A DNA stretch of 45,077 nucleotides, taken from the NCBI GenBank assembly GCA_937865685.1, contig CALMGU010000052.1:1-45077 (forward strand), read 5' to 3'. Source of the DNA: an uncultured Alphaproteobacteria bacterium (GTDB taxonomy: Bacteria > Pseudomonadota > Alphaproteobacteria > Micropepsales > Micropepsaceae). Below are positions 1 through 9,777 of the stretch, piece by piece. The notes under the pieces are model-generated. The model ran no database searches. It was given only the letters and a program-made list of their open reading frames with translations, and was not told the DNA's origin. The position numbers were made by a program, and so were the translations under genes. The stretch's first letter is position 1. The number at the start of each line of letters is the position of its first letter.

Positions 1-1300
<1,300 letters not shown>

Positions 1301-1448
1301 TTCACCTCGGAATGCGGACCTGTCCGCGCTCCGACGCTAGCATGGGCAAAAGCCGGACGGGCAACCCAATTGCGGGCGCTTTCCCACGGGGAAATCCCCG
1401 CTAAACTGTGACCCGCAGCGGCAACACATGTCAGGAAACGGCGGCGAC

Positions 1449-1868
1449 ATGCGCGTGACACTTGAATTCGCAGGCGCGGTCTTTGGCCTGCTGACGGCGA
1501 TCACGGCTGCACGGGCAGAGACGGTTTCGCTGTCCGCACAGCTTTTGGGAAATAACGCCGTTCCCCAAAACAAGAGCGACGCCTTCGGCGAGGGCCAGTT
1601 CCACTATGACGGTCAAACCGGAAAACTGGACTATTACCTGACCTATGATGGCACCGCGCCCACCCGGATCGATCTTCATGGCCCCGCCCGGGCCGGCGAA
1701 AATGCGGCGCCCGTCCTGGCCTTTCCCCTTTCGGCATCCCCCGTCAGCGGCTCAGTGACCTTAACAAAAGCCCAGGCGGACAGCCTTCTGGCCGGGGCCC
1801 TTTATGTGGACATGCACAGCCCGGCCTATGCCGGGGGCGAGATCAGGGGCCAGATCAAGAAGCAATAA
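1449..1868 (+). CDS. Exported CHRD domain protein
   Basis: A protein of 139 residues with an N-terminal signal peptide (hydrophobic core FAGAVFGLLTAITA, cleavage probably after ARA) and one CHRD domain. CHRD domains were named after chordin and are also found in bacterial secreted proteins of unknown function. The domain is shown by SLSAQLLGNNAVPQNKSDAFGEG (read in two parts), a beta-rich centre with YYLTYDG and LHGPA, and the closing block LYVDMHSPAYAGGEIRGQI, the most diagnostic part of the family. An in-frame ATG at 1428 exists, but 1449 gives a clean signal peptide and has AGGA upstream. It is divergent from ppx/gppA. Role beyond being a periplasmic or outer-surface protein is not known. 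Confidence 0.85.
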   Translation: MRVTLEFAGAVFGLLTAITAARAETVSLSAQLLGNNAVPQNKSDAFGEGQFHYDGQTGKLDYYLTYDGTAPTRIDLHGPARAGENAAPVLAFPLSASPVSGSVTLTKAQADSLLAGALYVDMHSPAYAGGEIRGQIKKQ

Positions 1869-1946
1869 CAGGCACCCAAAAGCGTCCTTGAAAGGGCCTG
1901 CGGGCTGGTCTAAACGGGCGGTCCCAAAGGGGTTTTCCCCCGGTTT

Positions 1947-2020
1947 TGGGGGATCGTCTAATGGTAGGACTGCAGACTCTGACTCTGCCTGTCTAGGTTC
2001 GAATCCTAGTCCCCCAGCCA
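1947..2020 (+). tRNA. tRNA-Gln (anticodon CUG)
   Basis: A 74-base cloverleaf with encoded CCA. The acceptor stem pairs TGGGGGA with TCCCCCA, followed by discriminator G and CCA. The D arm is GTC/GAC around TAATGGTAG. The anticodon stem is GCAGA/TCTGC with loop CTCTGAC, giving anticodon CTG (codon CAG). The T arm is CTAGG/CCTAG with loop TTCGAAT. All arms pair without mismatch. No integrase or direct repeat is visible next to its 3' end, so there is no sign of use as an integration site. Confidence 0.97.
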
Positions 2021-2129
2021 ATTTCAAATCGCACAGCTTGGATGTTTCTGGTCCCTGCCTATCGGGGACTGGCCAGCCTTCTCGCGGCGCGCGTTACGTA
2101 TGCGAATGTCCTTCGGGCGCATTCCACCT

Positions 2130-2924
2130 TCAGTCCGTGCGGGCCGGAGAATGGCTCTCGAAATAGGCTTGTCCGATGGGTTGTGTGGAGTTGGCTATCT
2201 GCTTTGCGGCCGCAGGCGTGTGACCGGCAAAATAAGCGGCTCCGATTGGCGGGAGGGATTTCGCGGCGCGTGCTTTTGCGGCCGGTGACGGAGTTGGTTG
2301 CACCTTCGAAACGACGGGCGCCGCGGGTCCGCTGTTTTTGCGATCATCCTCCGTGGTGATGGCGGGCCGAGGATTGGGCAACACCGTATCCCGGTAGATC
2401 TTTAGCGGCGCGGCAGCCGCCCCCGTTTGCCGAGGAAGCACCTCGTTCGCAGCCTTGCCCTGATCCGAACCGCCGTCATAGGCGGGCCGGAGGTTCGCAT
2501 CATCCAGGATCGCCGCTTGGCTCGCGAGTTGGACTGGCGCAACGGATGGCGCCTTGGGTTCAGACGGCGCCCAAAAATCGGATGTCAGAATTTGCGGCAT
2601 GAAGATGGGAACAAAAAGCACGGCACCGGCGGCCAGCAAGGGAAGCGCGGCACCGAGTGCCCTGATGCGCTTGGGGCCGGGGCCCGCGTTCATTTCATCC
2701 GTAAGCGGATCGATCCGGTCCACCGGCGGCGGGTCTTCGCGATCGTTAACAGGTTCTTCGCCATCGCCGCCGAACAGCCGCCGCGCCTCCCGCTCACGCC
2801 AGGATTGGTCGCCGCCGGGCGGCAGGTACCAATTTTCGTCGGCCCATTGGTCGGCCAGCGCGGCAAAATCCCGCTCCAATCCGGCCGATGGCGAGTGGGT
2901 CTTTCCGGTCTTTTCGTGGGTCAT
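2130..2924 (-). CDS. Hypothetical single-pass membrane protein with duplicated C-terminal motif
   Basis: I do not recognise this 264-residue protein. From the start chosen it has a hydrophilic acidic N-terminal part with tryptophans (ADQWADENWYLPPGG), one transmembrane segment at about 108-128 (ALGAALPLLAAGAVLFVPIF), then a long Pro/Ala-rich, low-complexity region likely to be periplasmic. It ends in an imperfect tandem repeat, PIGAAYFAGHTPAA and PIGQAYFESHSPAR, separated by about 10 residues. The frame is open upstream to 3038, but ATG 2924 has a purine-rich GGGATGG stretch upstream and removes an arginine-rich unlikely N-terminus. Codon use matches its neighbours. It is transcribed away from the MocR gene, across a 337-base gap. 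Confidence 0.6.
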   Translation of the reverse strand: MTHEKTGKTHSPSAGLERDFAALADQWADENWYLPPGGDQSWREREARRLFGGDGEEPVNDREDPPPVDRIDPLTDEMNAGPGPKRIRALGAALPLLAAGAVLFVPIFMPQILTSDFWAPSEPKAPSVAPVQLASQAAILDDANLRPAYDGGSDQGKAANEVLPRQTGAAAAPLKIYRDTVLPNPRPAITTEDDRKNSGPAAPVVSKVQPTPSPAAKARAAKSLPPIGAAYFAGHTPAAAKQIANSTQPIGQAYFESHSPARTD

Positions 2925-3261
2925 CGCATGCCATCCCATCCCGTTTCTTCGCAAAGCGTACGAGGGATTTGAATAATAACTGCGCGTACCGATCCTGGTT
3001 CCAGTGCGGGCATAGCATATCGCGCGGCAACGCCTCACTCAATCCGCCGCCGCCTACATGTCCCAAAGCCGACCGGCCGGCGTGAAGACGCCGTATTTTG
3101 CGGGGCGCGCAAGAACAACCAGGATGCGCGGAGCCGGGAAAACGAATGCTGTTGCATGTTATATGCCAATTCCATTATTGGATTACAACATTATGGCCGG
3201 TTTGCGCCCCGCAGCGGCGGGCGCACAATTGTGCGACGACACTTCTCGGATGTAGAAAATT
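2925..3261. promoter_or_regulatory. Divergent intergenic region with CCAAT-N6-ATTGG inverted repeat
   Basis: 337 bases without a convincing gene, between the divergent hypothetical protein and the MocR-type regulator. It is more AT-rich than its surroundings around 3140-3200. An inverted repeat CCAAT (3166-3170), six bases, ATTGG (3177-3181) lies about 80 bases before the regulator start. MocR proteins usually act on their own divergent region, so this is a candidate operator. A TTGCAT at 3152 could be a -35 element but no clear -10 follows at standard spacing. Confidence 0.3.
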
Positions 3262-4665
3262 TTGCGCCCCGCCCCGGACGATCGCATATCCTGGAAACCC
3301 AAGCTGAGCGGCTCTGGTCCTCTGCACGACCGGATCGTTTCCGCTCTCGAACGCGATGTGCGGAGCGGCACGCTGAAAAACGGAACACGGCTTCCCGCGC
3401 AACGCCTGCTCGCCGATCATTTGGGCTTCAGCGTCGGCACCATCACCAAAGCTTATCTCGAAGCGGAACGGCGCGGGCTGGCGCGGGGCCAGGTCGGCCG
3501 GGGAACCTATGTGACAAGCCCTTTTGGCGAAGACCTGTCGCCGGAAAGCTATGAAGACCAGATCATCGATCTTTCGGTCAATGTCGTGCCCCATCACGCG
3601 GCGGTGCCCTATTTCGTCGATTACAAATCCTATGCCTTGCGCCAATGGGAAGCATTCCGCGCGCTGGCCTATGCCCCCGCCGCCGGACCGGAGAACCAGC
3701 GCCGCGCGGCGGCCACATGGCTCAAGCGGGTGGCGAATTACGATGCGGACTGGAAGCAGTTGATCCCGACCACCGGTGCCCAGCATGCGATTTTCCTGGT
3801 CTTCGAACTGCTCAGCAAGCCGGGAGACACCATCCTCTGCGAGGAAGCGACCTTCTATGGCATGAAGACCCTGGCGCAGTATCGCGGCTACAAGCTTCAC
3901 GGGATTCGGATGGACTGCGAAGGCATCATTCCCGCCGAGCTTGAAACCGCCTGCCGGCAAACCAGGGCGAAGATCCTCTATCTGATGCCCACGGCGCAAA
4001 ATCCCACAGGCCGCACCATGAGCAAGACCAGGCGCCAGGCGATCGCGAAGATCGCACAGCGCAACAAATTATGGCTGGTCGAGGACGACAATTACGCCAT
4101 GTTCGGAAATCACGGCGAGGACGCCACCATTCCGATCTCGGCGTATCTGCCGGAGCGCAGCTTTTACATTGGCGGCATTTCGAAATCCTTGGCGCCGGGA
4201 TTGCGCCTGGGTTTCCTGGTTTGCCCGCCGGGCCCGTCATTCGACTCCATCGTGCAGGCGATCCGGGCGACGGTCTATTCGCCGTCCGCCTTGGGCGGGC
4301 TTCTCTTCGCCCAATGGGTCGAAGACGGCTCGGCCTTCAAGATCGCAAAGTCCGTCACCGAGGAGATCGGCCGGCGCCTGGTTCTGGCGCGGACCATGCT
4401 GGGGCTGGACCAGAAGACGCCGACCTCGGCGCCGCATCTGTGGCTGTCCATGCCGGCGCGCGAAGCGGAACTGGTGGCGGGCCGGGCCTTGCGCGCGGGG
4501 CTGGTGATCACGCCGCCGGAGAGCCCGATCCTGCCGGGCGCCGGCATTTCCGGCATACGCTTGTGCCTGGGCACGGCCTCAAGCATCGAACAGTTGAAAG
4601 TCGGGTTGGAGCGCCTGAAAGGCGCGCTGTCGTCCAAGCCGTCGGATTGGGATTCTTTGATATAA
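3262..4665 (+). CDS. MocR-type regulator (GntR winged helix fused to class I aminotransferase fold)
   Basis: 467 residues, the standard length of MocR/PdxR proteins. An N-terminal GntR winged helix spans about 10-80 (GPLHDRIVSALERDVRSG, then LPAQRLLADHLGFSVGTITKAY, then GQVGRGTYV). It is joined to a fold-type I aminotransferase-like domain with the LMPTAQNPTG substrate/PLP block, VEDDNY, and the PLP lysine K308 in IGGISKSLAPGLRLGF. Such proteins sense PLP or PLP-linked amino compounds and regulate neighbouring genes. The only possible start in the frame is TTG 3262, because a stop lies three codons upstream; no strong ribosome site is seen. It precedes the ester hydrolase by 50 bases. No PLP synthase gene is nearby, so PdxR itself is not implied. 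Confidence 0.9.
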   Translation: MRPAPDDRISWKPKLSGSGPLHDRIVSALERDVRSGTLKNGTRLPAQRLLADHLGFSVGTITKAYLEAERRGLARGQVGRGTYVTSPFGEDLSPESYEDQIIDLSVNVVPHHAAVPYFVDYKSYALRQWEAFRALAYAPAAGPENQRRAAATWLKRVANYDADWKQLIPTTGAQHAIFLVFELLSKPGDTILCEEATFYGMKTLAQYRGYKLHGIRMDCEGIIPAELETACRQTRAKILYLMPTAQNPTGRTMSKTRRQAIAKIAQRNKLWLVEDDNYAMFGNHGEDATIPISAYLPERSFYIGGISKSLAPGLRLGFLVCPPGPSFDSIVQAIRATVYSPSALGGLLFAQWVEDGSAFKIAKSVTEEIGRRLVLARTMLGLDQKTPTSAPHLWLSMPAREAELVAGRALRAGLVITPPESPILPGAGISGIRLCLGTASSIEQLKVGLERLKGALSSKPSDWDSLI

Positions 4666-4715
4666 GAAGCGCGCCCATCGCCGGGCGCCAGATGATTGAA
4701 GCAAGGAGCAGAACG

Positions 4716-6614
4716 ATGCGTGAAGCCCTATTGCCTTTATTCCTGTCCACGCTTCTGGCGGTGCCGGCCAGCGCCCAGATTCAATCCGACCTGACCGATA
4801 TCCCCGCCAAGGTGGTCAAGAACACCGCCGCCAACGATTACGAGCGGCGGGTGGTGATGATCCCGATGCGGGACGGCGTCAAGCTCTACACCGTGCTGGT
4901 CATTCCCAAAGGCGCGCATGACGCGCCCATGCTGCTTACCCGCACGCCTTACAATGCCGCCAAGCGTGCCCAGGCCGAGGACTCGCCCTATCGCGCCGTC
5001 ACTTTGCCCAAAGGCGATCAGCTCTTCACCGATGACGGCTATATAAGAGTGTTTCAGGACACCCGCGGCAAATATGGATCTCAGGGCGACTTTGTGATGA
5101 CCCGCCCGGTTCGCGGGCCTCTCAATCCCACCAAGACCGACGAAACTACCGATGCATGGGACACGATCGACTGGCTGGTCAAGAACATCAAGGAAAGCAA
5201 TGGCCGGGTGGGCATGGTGGGCTCGTCCTATGAAGGTTTCACCGTGGTGATGGCGCTGCTGGATCCGCACCCGGCCTTGAAAGTCACCGCGCCCGAAAGC
5301 CCCATGATCGATGGCTGGATGGGCGACGATTGGTTCCACTATGGCGCCTATCGCCAGAACAATCTGGATTTCATCCCGGCCCAGACCAGCGCGCGCGGCG
5401 AAGGAAGCGACAATCCGCGGACAATCTACGACGATTATGAAAGCTTCTTGCGCGCCGGCTCCGTCGATGGCTGGGCCAGAAAGTATGGATTGGAGCAATA
5501 TCCCTATTATCTGAGGACCCTGAAGCATCCGGCCTATGACGCGTTCTGGCAGGGCCAGGCGCTGGACAAGCTTCTGGTTCAGCATCCCTCCCAGGTTCCG
5601 ACCATGTGGGAGCAAGGCCTGTTCGACCAGGAAGACATGTGGGGCGCCATACATTCCTTCCAGGCGCTGCGGAATGCCGGACATGGCGCCAACAATTTCC
5701 TGGTGATGGGACCCTGGCGCCACAGCGGCGCCAATTATGACGGCACGGTGCTGGGCGATCTCAAATTCGAAGGCGACACCGCCCTGCAATGGCGGCGCGA
5801 TATCCTCAAGCCTTTCTTCGATCATTATCTGAAGGACAAGGCAGCGCCGGTAACACCCAAGGCGATGATCTATAATGTCGGCGCCAACCGTTGGGACCGC
5901 TTCGACGACTGGCCGCTCTCCTGTGAGGCCAATTGCTCAAATCCGCTCACGCCGTTGTTTCTGGGCGCCAATGGCGGATTGTCCTTCAACAAGCCGGCCG
6001 CCGGATCGGACAGCTATATATCCGATCCCGCCAAGCCCATTCCCTACATCCCGCGGCCGATCCGGTTTTCCGATACGCCCCGCTGGCAATCCTGGCTGAC
6101 CACCGACCAGCGCCCCTACGAAAACCGTCCCGACGTTCTCACCTATGTCACCGATGCACTGACCTCGGAAGTCCGCATCAGCGGCATTCCCAGCGTCGAC
6201 CTGTTTGCCGCCACCTCGGGGACCGACAGCGACTGGGTGGTGAAGCTGATCGATGTCTATCCCGACATGAACGCCGCACGCCAGGATATGTCGGGATACG
6301 AATTGCCCATCGCCATGGATATCTTCCGGGGCCGGTACCGGGAAAGCTTCGAGCACCCCTCCGCCATCCCGGCCAACACGGCGCAGCGCTATCATTTCAC
6401 CTTGCCGCCGACCAACCATGTGTTCCTGCCGGGGCATCGCATCATGGTGCAGATTCAGTCGAGCTGGTTCCCCTTGTATGACCGCAATCCGCAGACCTAT
6501 GTGGACAATATATTCCTGGCCAAGCCGCAGGATTATAAGGCCGCCACGCAATCGGTCTTCCATGGCGGCACTGAGGCCAGCGCCATTCTGTTGCCGGTCG
6601 TTTCCGCGAAATAG
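4716..6614 (+). CDS. Secreted alpha-amino-acid ester hydrolase (CocE/NonD, X-Pro dipeptidyl-peptidase S15-like)
   Basis: 632 residues with a signal peptide (LLPLFLSTLLAVPASA, cleavage before QIQSD). Alpha-amino-acid ester hydrolases are alpha/beta hydrolases that cleave or transfer alpha-amino acyl groups, including side chains of beta-lactams. The triad is visible: nucleophile S171 in GSSYEGF, D304 in FDQEDMW, H336 in GPWRHSG. The acidic pocket that binds the substrate amino group is also present as D205 (GDDWFHYG) plus E306 and D307, which separates this subfamily from cocaine-esterase-like relatives. A C-terminal jelly-roll domain follows (about 410-632). Start ATG 4716 has AAGGAG seven bases upstream. 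The reading frame is open further upstream inside the MocR gene, but that is not coding. The MocR gene upstream may control it. Confidence 0.9.
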   Translation: MREALLPLFLSTLLAVPASAQIQSDLTDIPAKVVKNTAANDYERRVVMIPMRDGVKLYTVLVIPKGAHDAPMLLTRTPYNAAKRAQAEDSPYRAVTLPKGDQLFTDDGYIRVFQDTRGKYGSQGDFVMTRPVRGPLNPTKTDETTDAWDTIDWLVKNIKESNGRVGMVGSSYEGFTVVMALLDPHPALKVTAPESPMIDGWMGDDWFHYGAYRQNNLDFIPAQTSARGEGSDNPRTIYDDYESFLRAGSVDGWARKYGLEQYPYYLRTLKHPAYDAFWQGQALDKLLVQHPSQVPTMWEQGLFDQEDMWGAIHSFQALRNAGHGANNFLVMGPWRHSGANYDGTVLGDLKFEGDTALQWRRDILKPFFDHYLKDKAAPVTPKAMIYNVGANRWDRFDDWPLSCEANCSNPLTPLFLGANGGLSFNKPAAGSDSYISDPAKPIPYIPRPIRFSDTPRWQSWLTTDQRPYENRPDVLTYVTDALTSEVRISGIPSVDLFAATSGTDSDWVVKLIDVYPDMNAARQDMSGYELPIAMDIFRGRYRESFEHPSAIPANTAQRYHFTLPPTNHVFLPGHRIMVQIQSSWFPLYDRNPQTYVDNIFLAKPQDYKAATQSVFHGGTEASAILLPVVSAK

Positions 6615-6634
6615 GGTGTCGGGCGAAGCGCGTC

Positions 6635-7474
6635 TTAAAACGCGGCGGCGAGAATTCGCTTCGCCAGCTTCAGGTGCGGCGCGTCCATCATCTGGCCGCC
6701 GACTTGAAGCGCGCCCGCATCCGGATTTTGATCGAACGCTTCCACGACCCGCTGTGCCCAGGCGATTTCGTCTTTGGACGGCGTGAAGGCGGCATGAATG
6801 GAGGCGATCTGCGCGGGATGGATCGCCAGCATGCCGGAAAAACCGTCGCGCCGGGCGCGCAGGGCATAATCCATCAAGCCCTGCTCGTCCTTCAGGCTGG
6901 GATAGACCGTCTCGATCGCCGCGACACCGGCCGCATGCGCCGCAAATAGAGCCAGCGACCGCACCATCTGATAAGGCGCCGTGAAACTGCCATCCGTTTC
7001 CCGCGCCGTGACCGCGCCGATGGCGGAGGGCAGGTCCTCCGCCCCCCAAGTCAGGCCACAAAGCCGGTCCGTGACGTTGCCATAGGTGCCCAGCGCGAAA
7101 ATCGCCGCCGGTGTTTCGGTGGCGATGGGCAGGATGCGCGCGTGGCGGTCGCTTAACGCATCCAGGCGGCGGGCGAGCGCGGCAACTGAAGCGCCGCCTT
7201 CCGCCTTGGGCAGCATGATGCCGTCGGGACGGCCGGGCATCACCATGGCAAGATCGCGCTCCATCAGTGCCGGCGCCGGATTGACCCGGACAAAGACCAG
7301 CGCTGTGCGAGGCTCGCCGAGAAAATCCGCCACACTTTTGCGGGCGTCGTCCTTTTTCGCCGCGGTGACGGAATCTTCCAGATCCAGGATCAGCGCGTCC
7401 GCATCCAGGCCCCTCGCCTTTTTCATCCGGTCTGGCCGGTCGCCCGGCACAAAGAGCAGCGAACGCATTCTCAT
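6635..7474 (-). CDS. HpcH/HpaI (CitE-like) acyl-CoA lyase, candidate HMG-CoA / citramalyl-CoA lyase
   Basis: 279 residues of the CitE-like TIM-barrel family, which cleaves beta-hydroxyacyl-CoAs by retro-Claisen reaction with Mg2+. Visible are [14 protein letters not shown] at the N-terminus, LILDLEDSV (D31, E33, D34), [14 protein letters not shown], the ATETPAAIF block, and [14 protein letters not shown] with the metal-binding acidic residues. The ATG at 7474 overlaps the TGA of the MaoC gene (ATGA). It is the last gene of the leucine operon, where HMG-CoA lyase would otherwise be expected. The homologous gene in the M. tuberculosis bkd-accA1-accD1 cluster (Rv2498c) is reported, as I recall, to act on HMG-CoA and citramalyl-CoA. 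The same role here is inferred from context; exact substrate is not shown by sequence. Confidence 0.82.
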   Translation of the reverse strand: MRMRSLLFVPGDRPDRMKKARGLDADALILDLEDSVTAAKKDDARKSVADFLGEPRTALVFVRVNPAPALMERDLAMVMPGRPDGIMLPKAEGGASVAALARRLDALSDRHARILPIATETPAAIFALGTYGNVTDRLCGLTWGAEDLPSAIGAVTARETDGSFTAPYQMVRSLALFAAHAAGVAAIETVYPSLKDEQGLMDYALRARRDGFSGMLAIHPAQIASIHAAFTPSKDEIAWAQRVVEAFDQNPDAGALQVGGQMMDAPHLKLAKRILAAAF

Positions 7475-7917
7475 GCCCGTGACACCAAAGCGGTGCGCAG
7501 CGCTTCGCACACCATCTCGCCGCGCTGGTTGAAGGCGCGGTGGCGGAAGGTGACGATGCCCGCATTCGGCCGCGACTTGGAGCCACGCAAATCCACCACT
7601 TCGGTCTCCACCTTCAGCGTATCGCCGATAAAGACGGGTTTTGGCATGGTGACTTTGTCATAGCCCAGATTGGCGACCAGCGTTCCCAATGTGGTGTCGG
7701 CGACGGAAACACCCACCATCAGTGAAAAGGTGAAAAGCCCGTTGACCACGATGCGGCCAAATTCCGTCCCGGCGGCATATTGGGCATCCAGATGCAGCGG
7801 TTGGGGATTGTGCGTGAGGGTGGTGATCAGAAGATTGTCGGCTTCCGTCACCGTGCGGCTGAGATCGTGCGCGATATGGTCGCCGATCTTCCATTGCTCG
7901 AATGTGCGCCCGGCCAT
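7471..7917 (-). CDS. MaoC family (R)-specific enoyl-CoA hydratase, candidate methylglutaconyl/itaconyl-CoA hydratase
   Basis: 148-residue single hot-dog protein of the MaoC hydratase family. The signature is [21 protein letters not shown], read here with D27 and H42 as the probable catalytic pair, followed by [16 protein letters not shown] and the C-terminal [11 protein letters not shown] strand. MaoC hydratases add water across the double bond of enoyl-CoA thioesters. Its position between the methylcrotonyl-CoA carboxylase and the CitE-like lyase, with stop/start overlaps on both sides (TGATG with mccA, ATGA with the lyase), fits hydration of 3-methylglutaconyl-CoA in place of the crotonase-type LiuC, which is absent here. 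Substrate is inferred from context. Confidence 0.85.
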   Translation of the reverse strand: MAGRTFEQWKIGDHIAHDLSRTVTEADNLLITTLTHNPQPLHLDAQYAAGTEFGRIVVNGLFTFSLMVGVSVADTTLGTLVANLGYDKVTMPKPVFIGDTLKVETEVVDLRGSKSRPNAGIVTFRHRAFNQRGEMVCEALRTALVSRA

Positions 7918-9773
7918 CAGCTTGCCTTTTCGATCCGCGCCAACAAGGCGCCTTCCTGAACTTGCGATCCCGCCGACACGGTCAATTCCACCACCATGCC
8001 GTCGAACGGTGCCGCCATCACATATTCCATCTTCATCGCTTCCAGCACCAGCAGGCGCTCGCCGCGCTGGACGGTCCTGCCTTTCGCGGCCGTGACCTGG
8101 ATCACGGCCCCCGGCATGGGGGCCAGCACGGCACCGTCACCGGCGTCATCTTCGCCGGAGGACCGGGGCACCGGTGCCGAAAAGGCCCAGGCATCACCGG
8201 CCAGAAACAGAACCTGCTCGCCGCCGATCTCCCGCGCCGCGCCCGCCGGCGCCGGCTGCGTGAGATAGGTCTTGCCGTGAATCTCCACCGCGACTTGCGT
8301 GTCCGGGGCCGCGTTGCCGCGAAAGCCCCTCAGCGCCAGCCAGGGATCGCTATTGTCTGTCGGCAACAGCGCGGCCGCGGCCGCCGCCACGAATGGCGCA
8401 TCGGGCTCGGGGGGCGGGACGATCTCGGCGGCATGCCGCTCGATGAAACCCGTGTCGATGCCACCGCGCACGAAATCCGGATGCAGGCTGGCACGGGCGA
8501 GGAATCCCGCATTGGTCTTGACCGGCCAGACTTCCACCGCCCGGCAAGCAGCCGCCAACTCCGCCACTGCAGCAGCGCGCGTCGCGCCGTGCACGATCAA
8601 CTTGGCGATCATGGGATCGTAATAGGGCGTGACCGGATCGCCCTCTTCCACTGCGCTGTCGACCCGGATGCCCGGCGGCAATTGCAGATGCGCGAGGCGT
8701 CCGGTGGACGGCAGGAAGCCCGCCGACGGATTCTCGGCATAAAGCCGCGCTTCCATCGCCCAGCCGTCAATGGCCAATTGATCCTGCGTCTTGGGAAGCT
8801 TCTCGCCGGACGCCACCCGAAGCTGCCATTCCACCAGGTCCTGACCAGTGATCGCTTCAGTGACCGGATGCTCGACTTGCAGCCGCGTGTTCATTTCCAT
8901 GAACCAGATCCGGTCGGCGCGAAGCCCGTCCGACGCATCGGCGATGAATTCGATCGTGCCCGCGCCCACATAGCCGACTGCCTTGGCCGCCTTCACCGCC
9001 GCGCCGGTGAGCACGGTGCGCGTGGCATCGTCCATGCCGGGCGCGGGCGCTTCTTCCACCACTTTCTGATGGCGGCGCTGCATCGAACAGTCGCGCTCGA
9101 ACAGATGCACCATATTGCCGTGGCCGTCGCCGAAAATCTGGACTTCGATGTGGCGCGGCGCGGTGATGTATTTTTCGATCAGAACCCGGTCGTCGCCGAA
9201 AGACGACGCAGCCTCGCGCTTGCAGGATGCCAAAGCGTCCGCAAAGGCGTCCGCCGTATCAACCCGCCGCATCCCTTTGCCGCCGCCACCCGCCACGGCC
9301 TTGATCAGGACCGGATAACCGATGCGCCCGGCTTCGGTTTTCAAGCGCTCCGGCGTCTGGTCCTCGCCCAGATAGCCGGGCGTGACCGGCACGCCCGCAT
9401 CCTGCATCAGTTTCTTGGCGGCATCCTTCAGGCCCATGGCGCGGATCGCGGCAGGCGGCGCGCCCACCCAGATCAATCCGGCGCGCGCCACCGCTTCGGC
9501 GAAATCGGCATTCTCCGACAAAAAGCCGTAGCCCGGATGGATCGCCTGGGCACCGGTTTTCTTCGCCGCCGCCAGGATTTTTCCGGCATCGAGATAGCTT
9601 TCCCGCGCGGGCGCCGGGCCGATGCATTCGGCCACATCCGCTTCGCGCACAAAGGGCATTGCGGCATCCGCGTCGGAATGAACCGCAATGGTGCGGATGC
9701 CCAGCTTTTTGGCGGTGCGGATGATGCGGCGGGCGATTTCACCCCGGTTGGCGATCAAGAGGCTTTGGAACAT
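7917..9773 (-). CDS. mccA: Methylcrotonyl-CoA carboxylase, biotin-carrying alpha subunit
   Basis: 618 residues with full acyl-CoA carboxylase alpha architecture. The biotin carboxylase N-domain begins [16 protein letters not shown]. The ATP-grasp domain contains the glycine-rich loop [11 protein letters not shown]. Further blocks are [25 protein letters not shown] and the C-terminal lid. The biotinyl domain carries EAMKMEY with biotin lysine K581, 37 residues from the end. The enzyme carboxylates 3-methylcrotonyl-CoA to 3-methylglutaconyl-CoA. Methylcrotonyl rather than propionyl specificity follows from the adjacent beta subunit and isovaleryl-CoA dehydrogenase. Gap to mccB is four bases, overlap with maoC one base. 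Confidence 0.92.
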   Translation of the reverse strand: MFQSLLIANRGEIARRIIRTAKKLGIRTIAVHSDADAAMPFVREADVAECIGPAPARESYLDAGKILAAAKKTGAQAIHPGYGFLSENADFAEAVARAGLIWVGAPPAAIRAMGLKDAAKKLMQDAGVPVTPGYLGEDQTPERLKTEAGRIGYPVLIKAVAGGGGKGMRRVDTADAFADALASCKREAASSFGDDRVLIEKYITAPRHIEVQIFGDGHGNMVHLFERDCSMQRRHQKVVEEAPAPGMDDATRTVLTGAAVKAAKAVGYVGAGTIEFIADASDGLRADRIWFMEMNTRLQVEHPVTEAITGQDLVEWQLRVASGEKLPKTQDQLAIDGWAMEARLYAENPSAGFLPSTGRLAHLQLPPGIRVDSAVEEGDPVTPYYDPMIAKLIVHGATRAAAVAELAAACRAVEVWPVKTNAGFLARASLHPDFVRGGIDTGFIERHAAEIVPPPEPDAPFVAAAAAALLPTDNSDPWLALRGFRGNAAPDTQVAVEIHGKTYLTQPAPAGAAREIGGEQVLFLAGDAWAFSAPVPRSSGEDDAGDGAVLAPMPGAVIQVTAAKGRTVQRGERLLVLEAMKMEYVMAAPFDGMVVELTVSAGSQVQEGALLARIEKAS

Positions 9774-9777
9774 GGCA

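Noticed and set aside
2049..2073. Hairpin after tRNA-Gln as terminator (GTCCC / GGGAC)
   Set aside because: Only a five-base stem and no T-run follow.
1947..2130. tRNA-Gln as attachment site of an integrated element
   Set aside because: No integrase, no direct repeat of the tRNA 3' end and no change in composition beside it were found.
4071..4715. Upstream extension of the ester hydrolase frame, suggesting a fusion with the MocR gene
   Set aside because: The extension overlaps the MocR catalytic domain in another frame; ATG 4716 has a strong ribosome site and begins a signal peptide.
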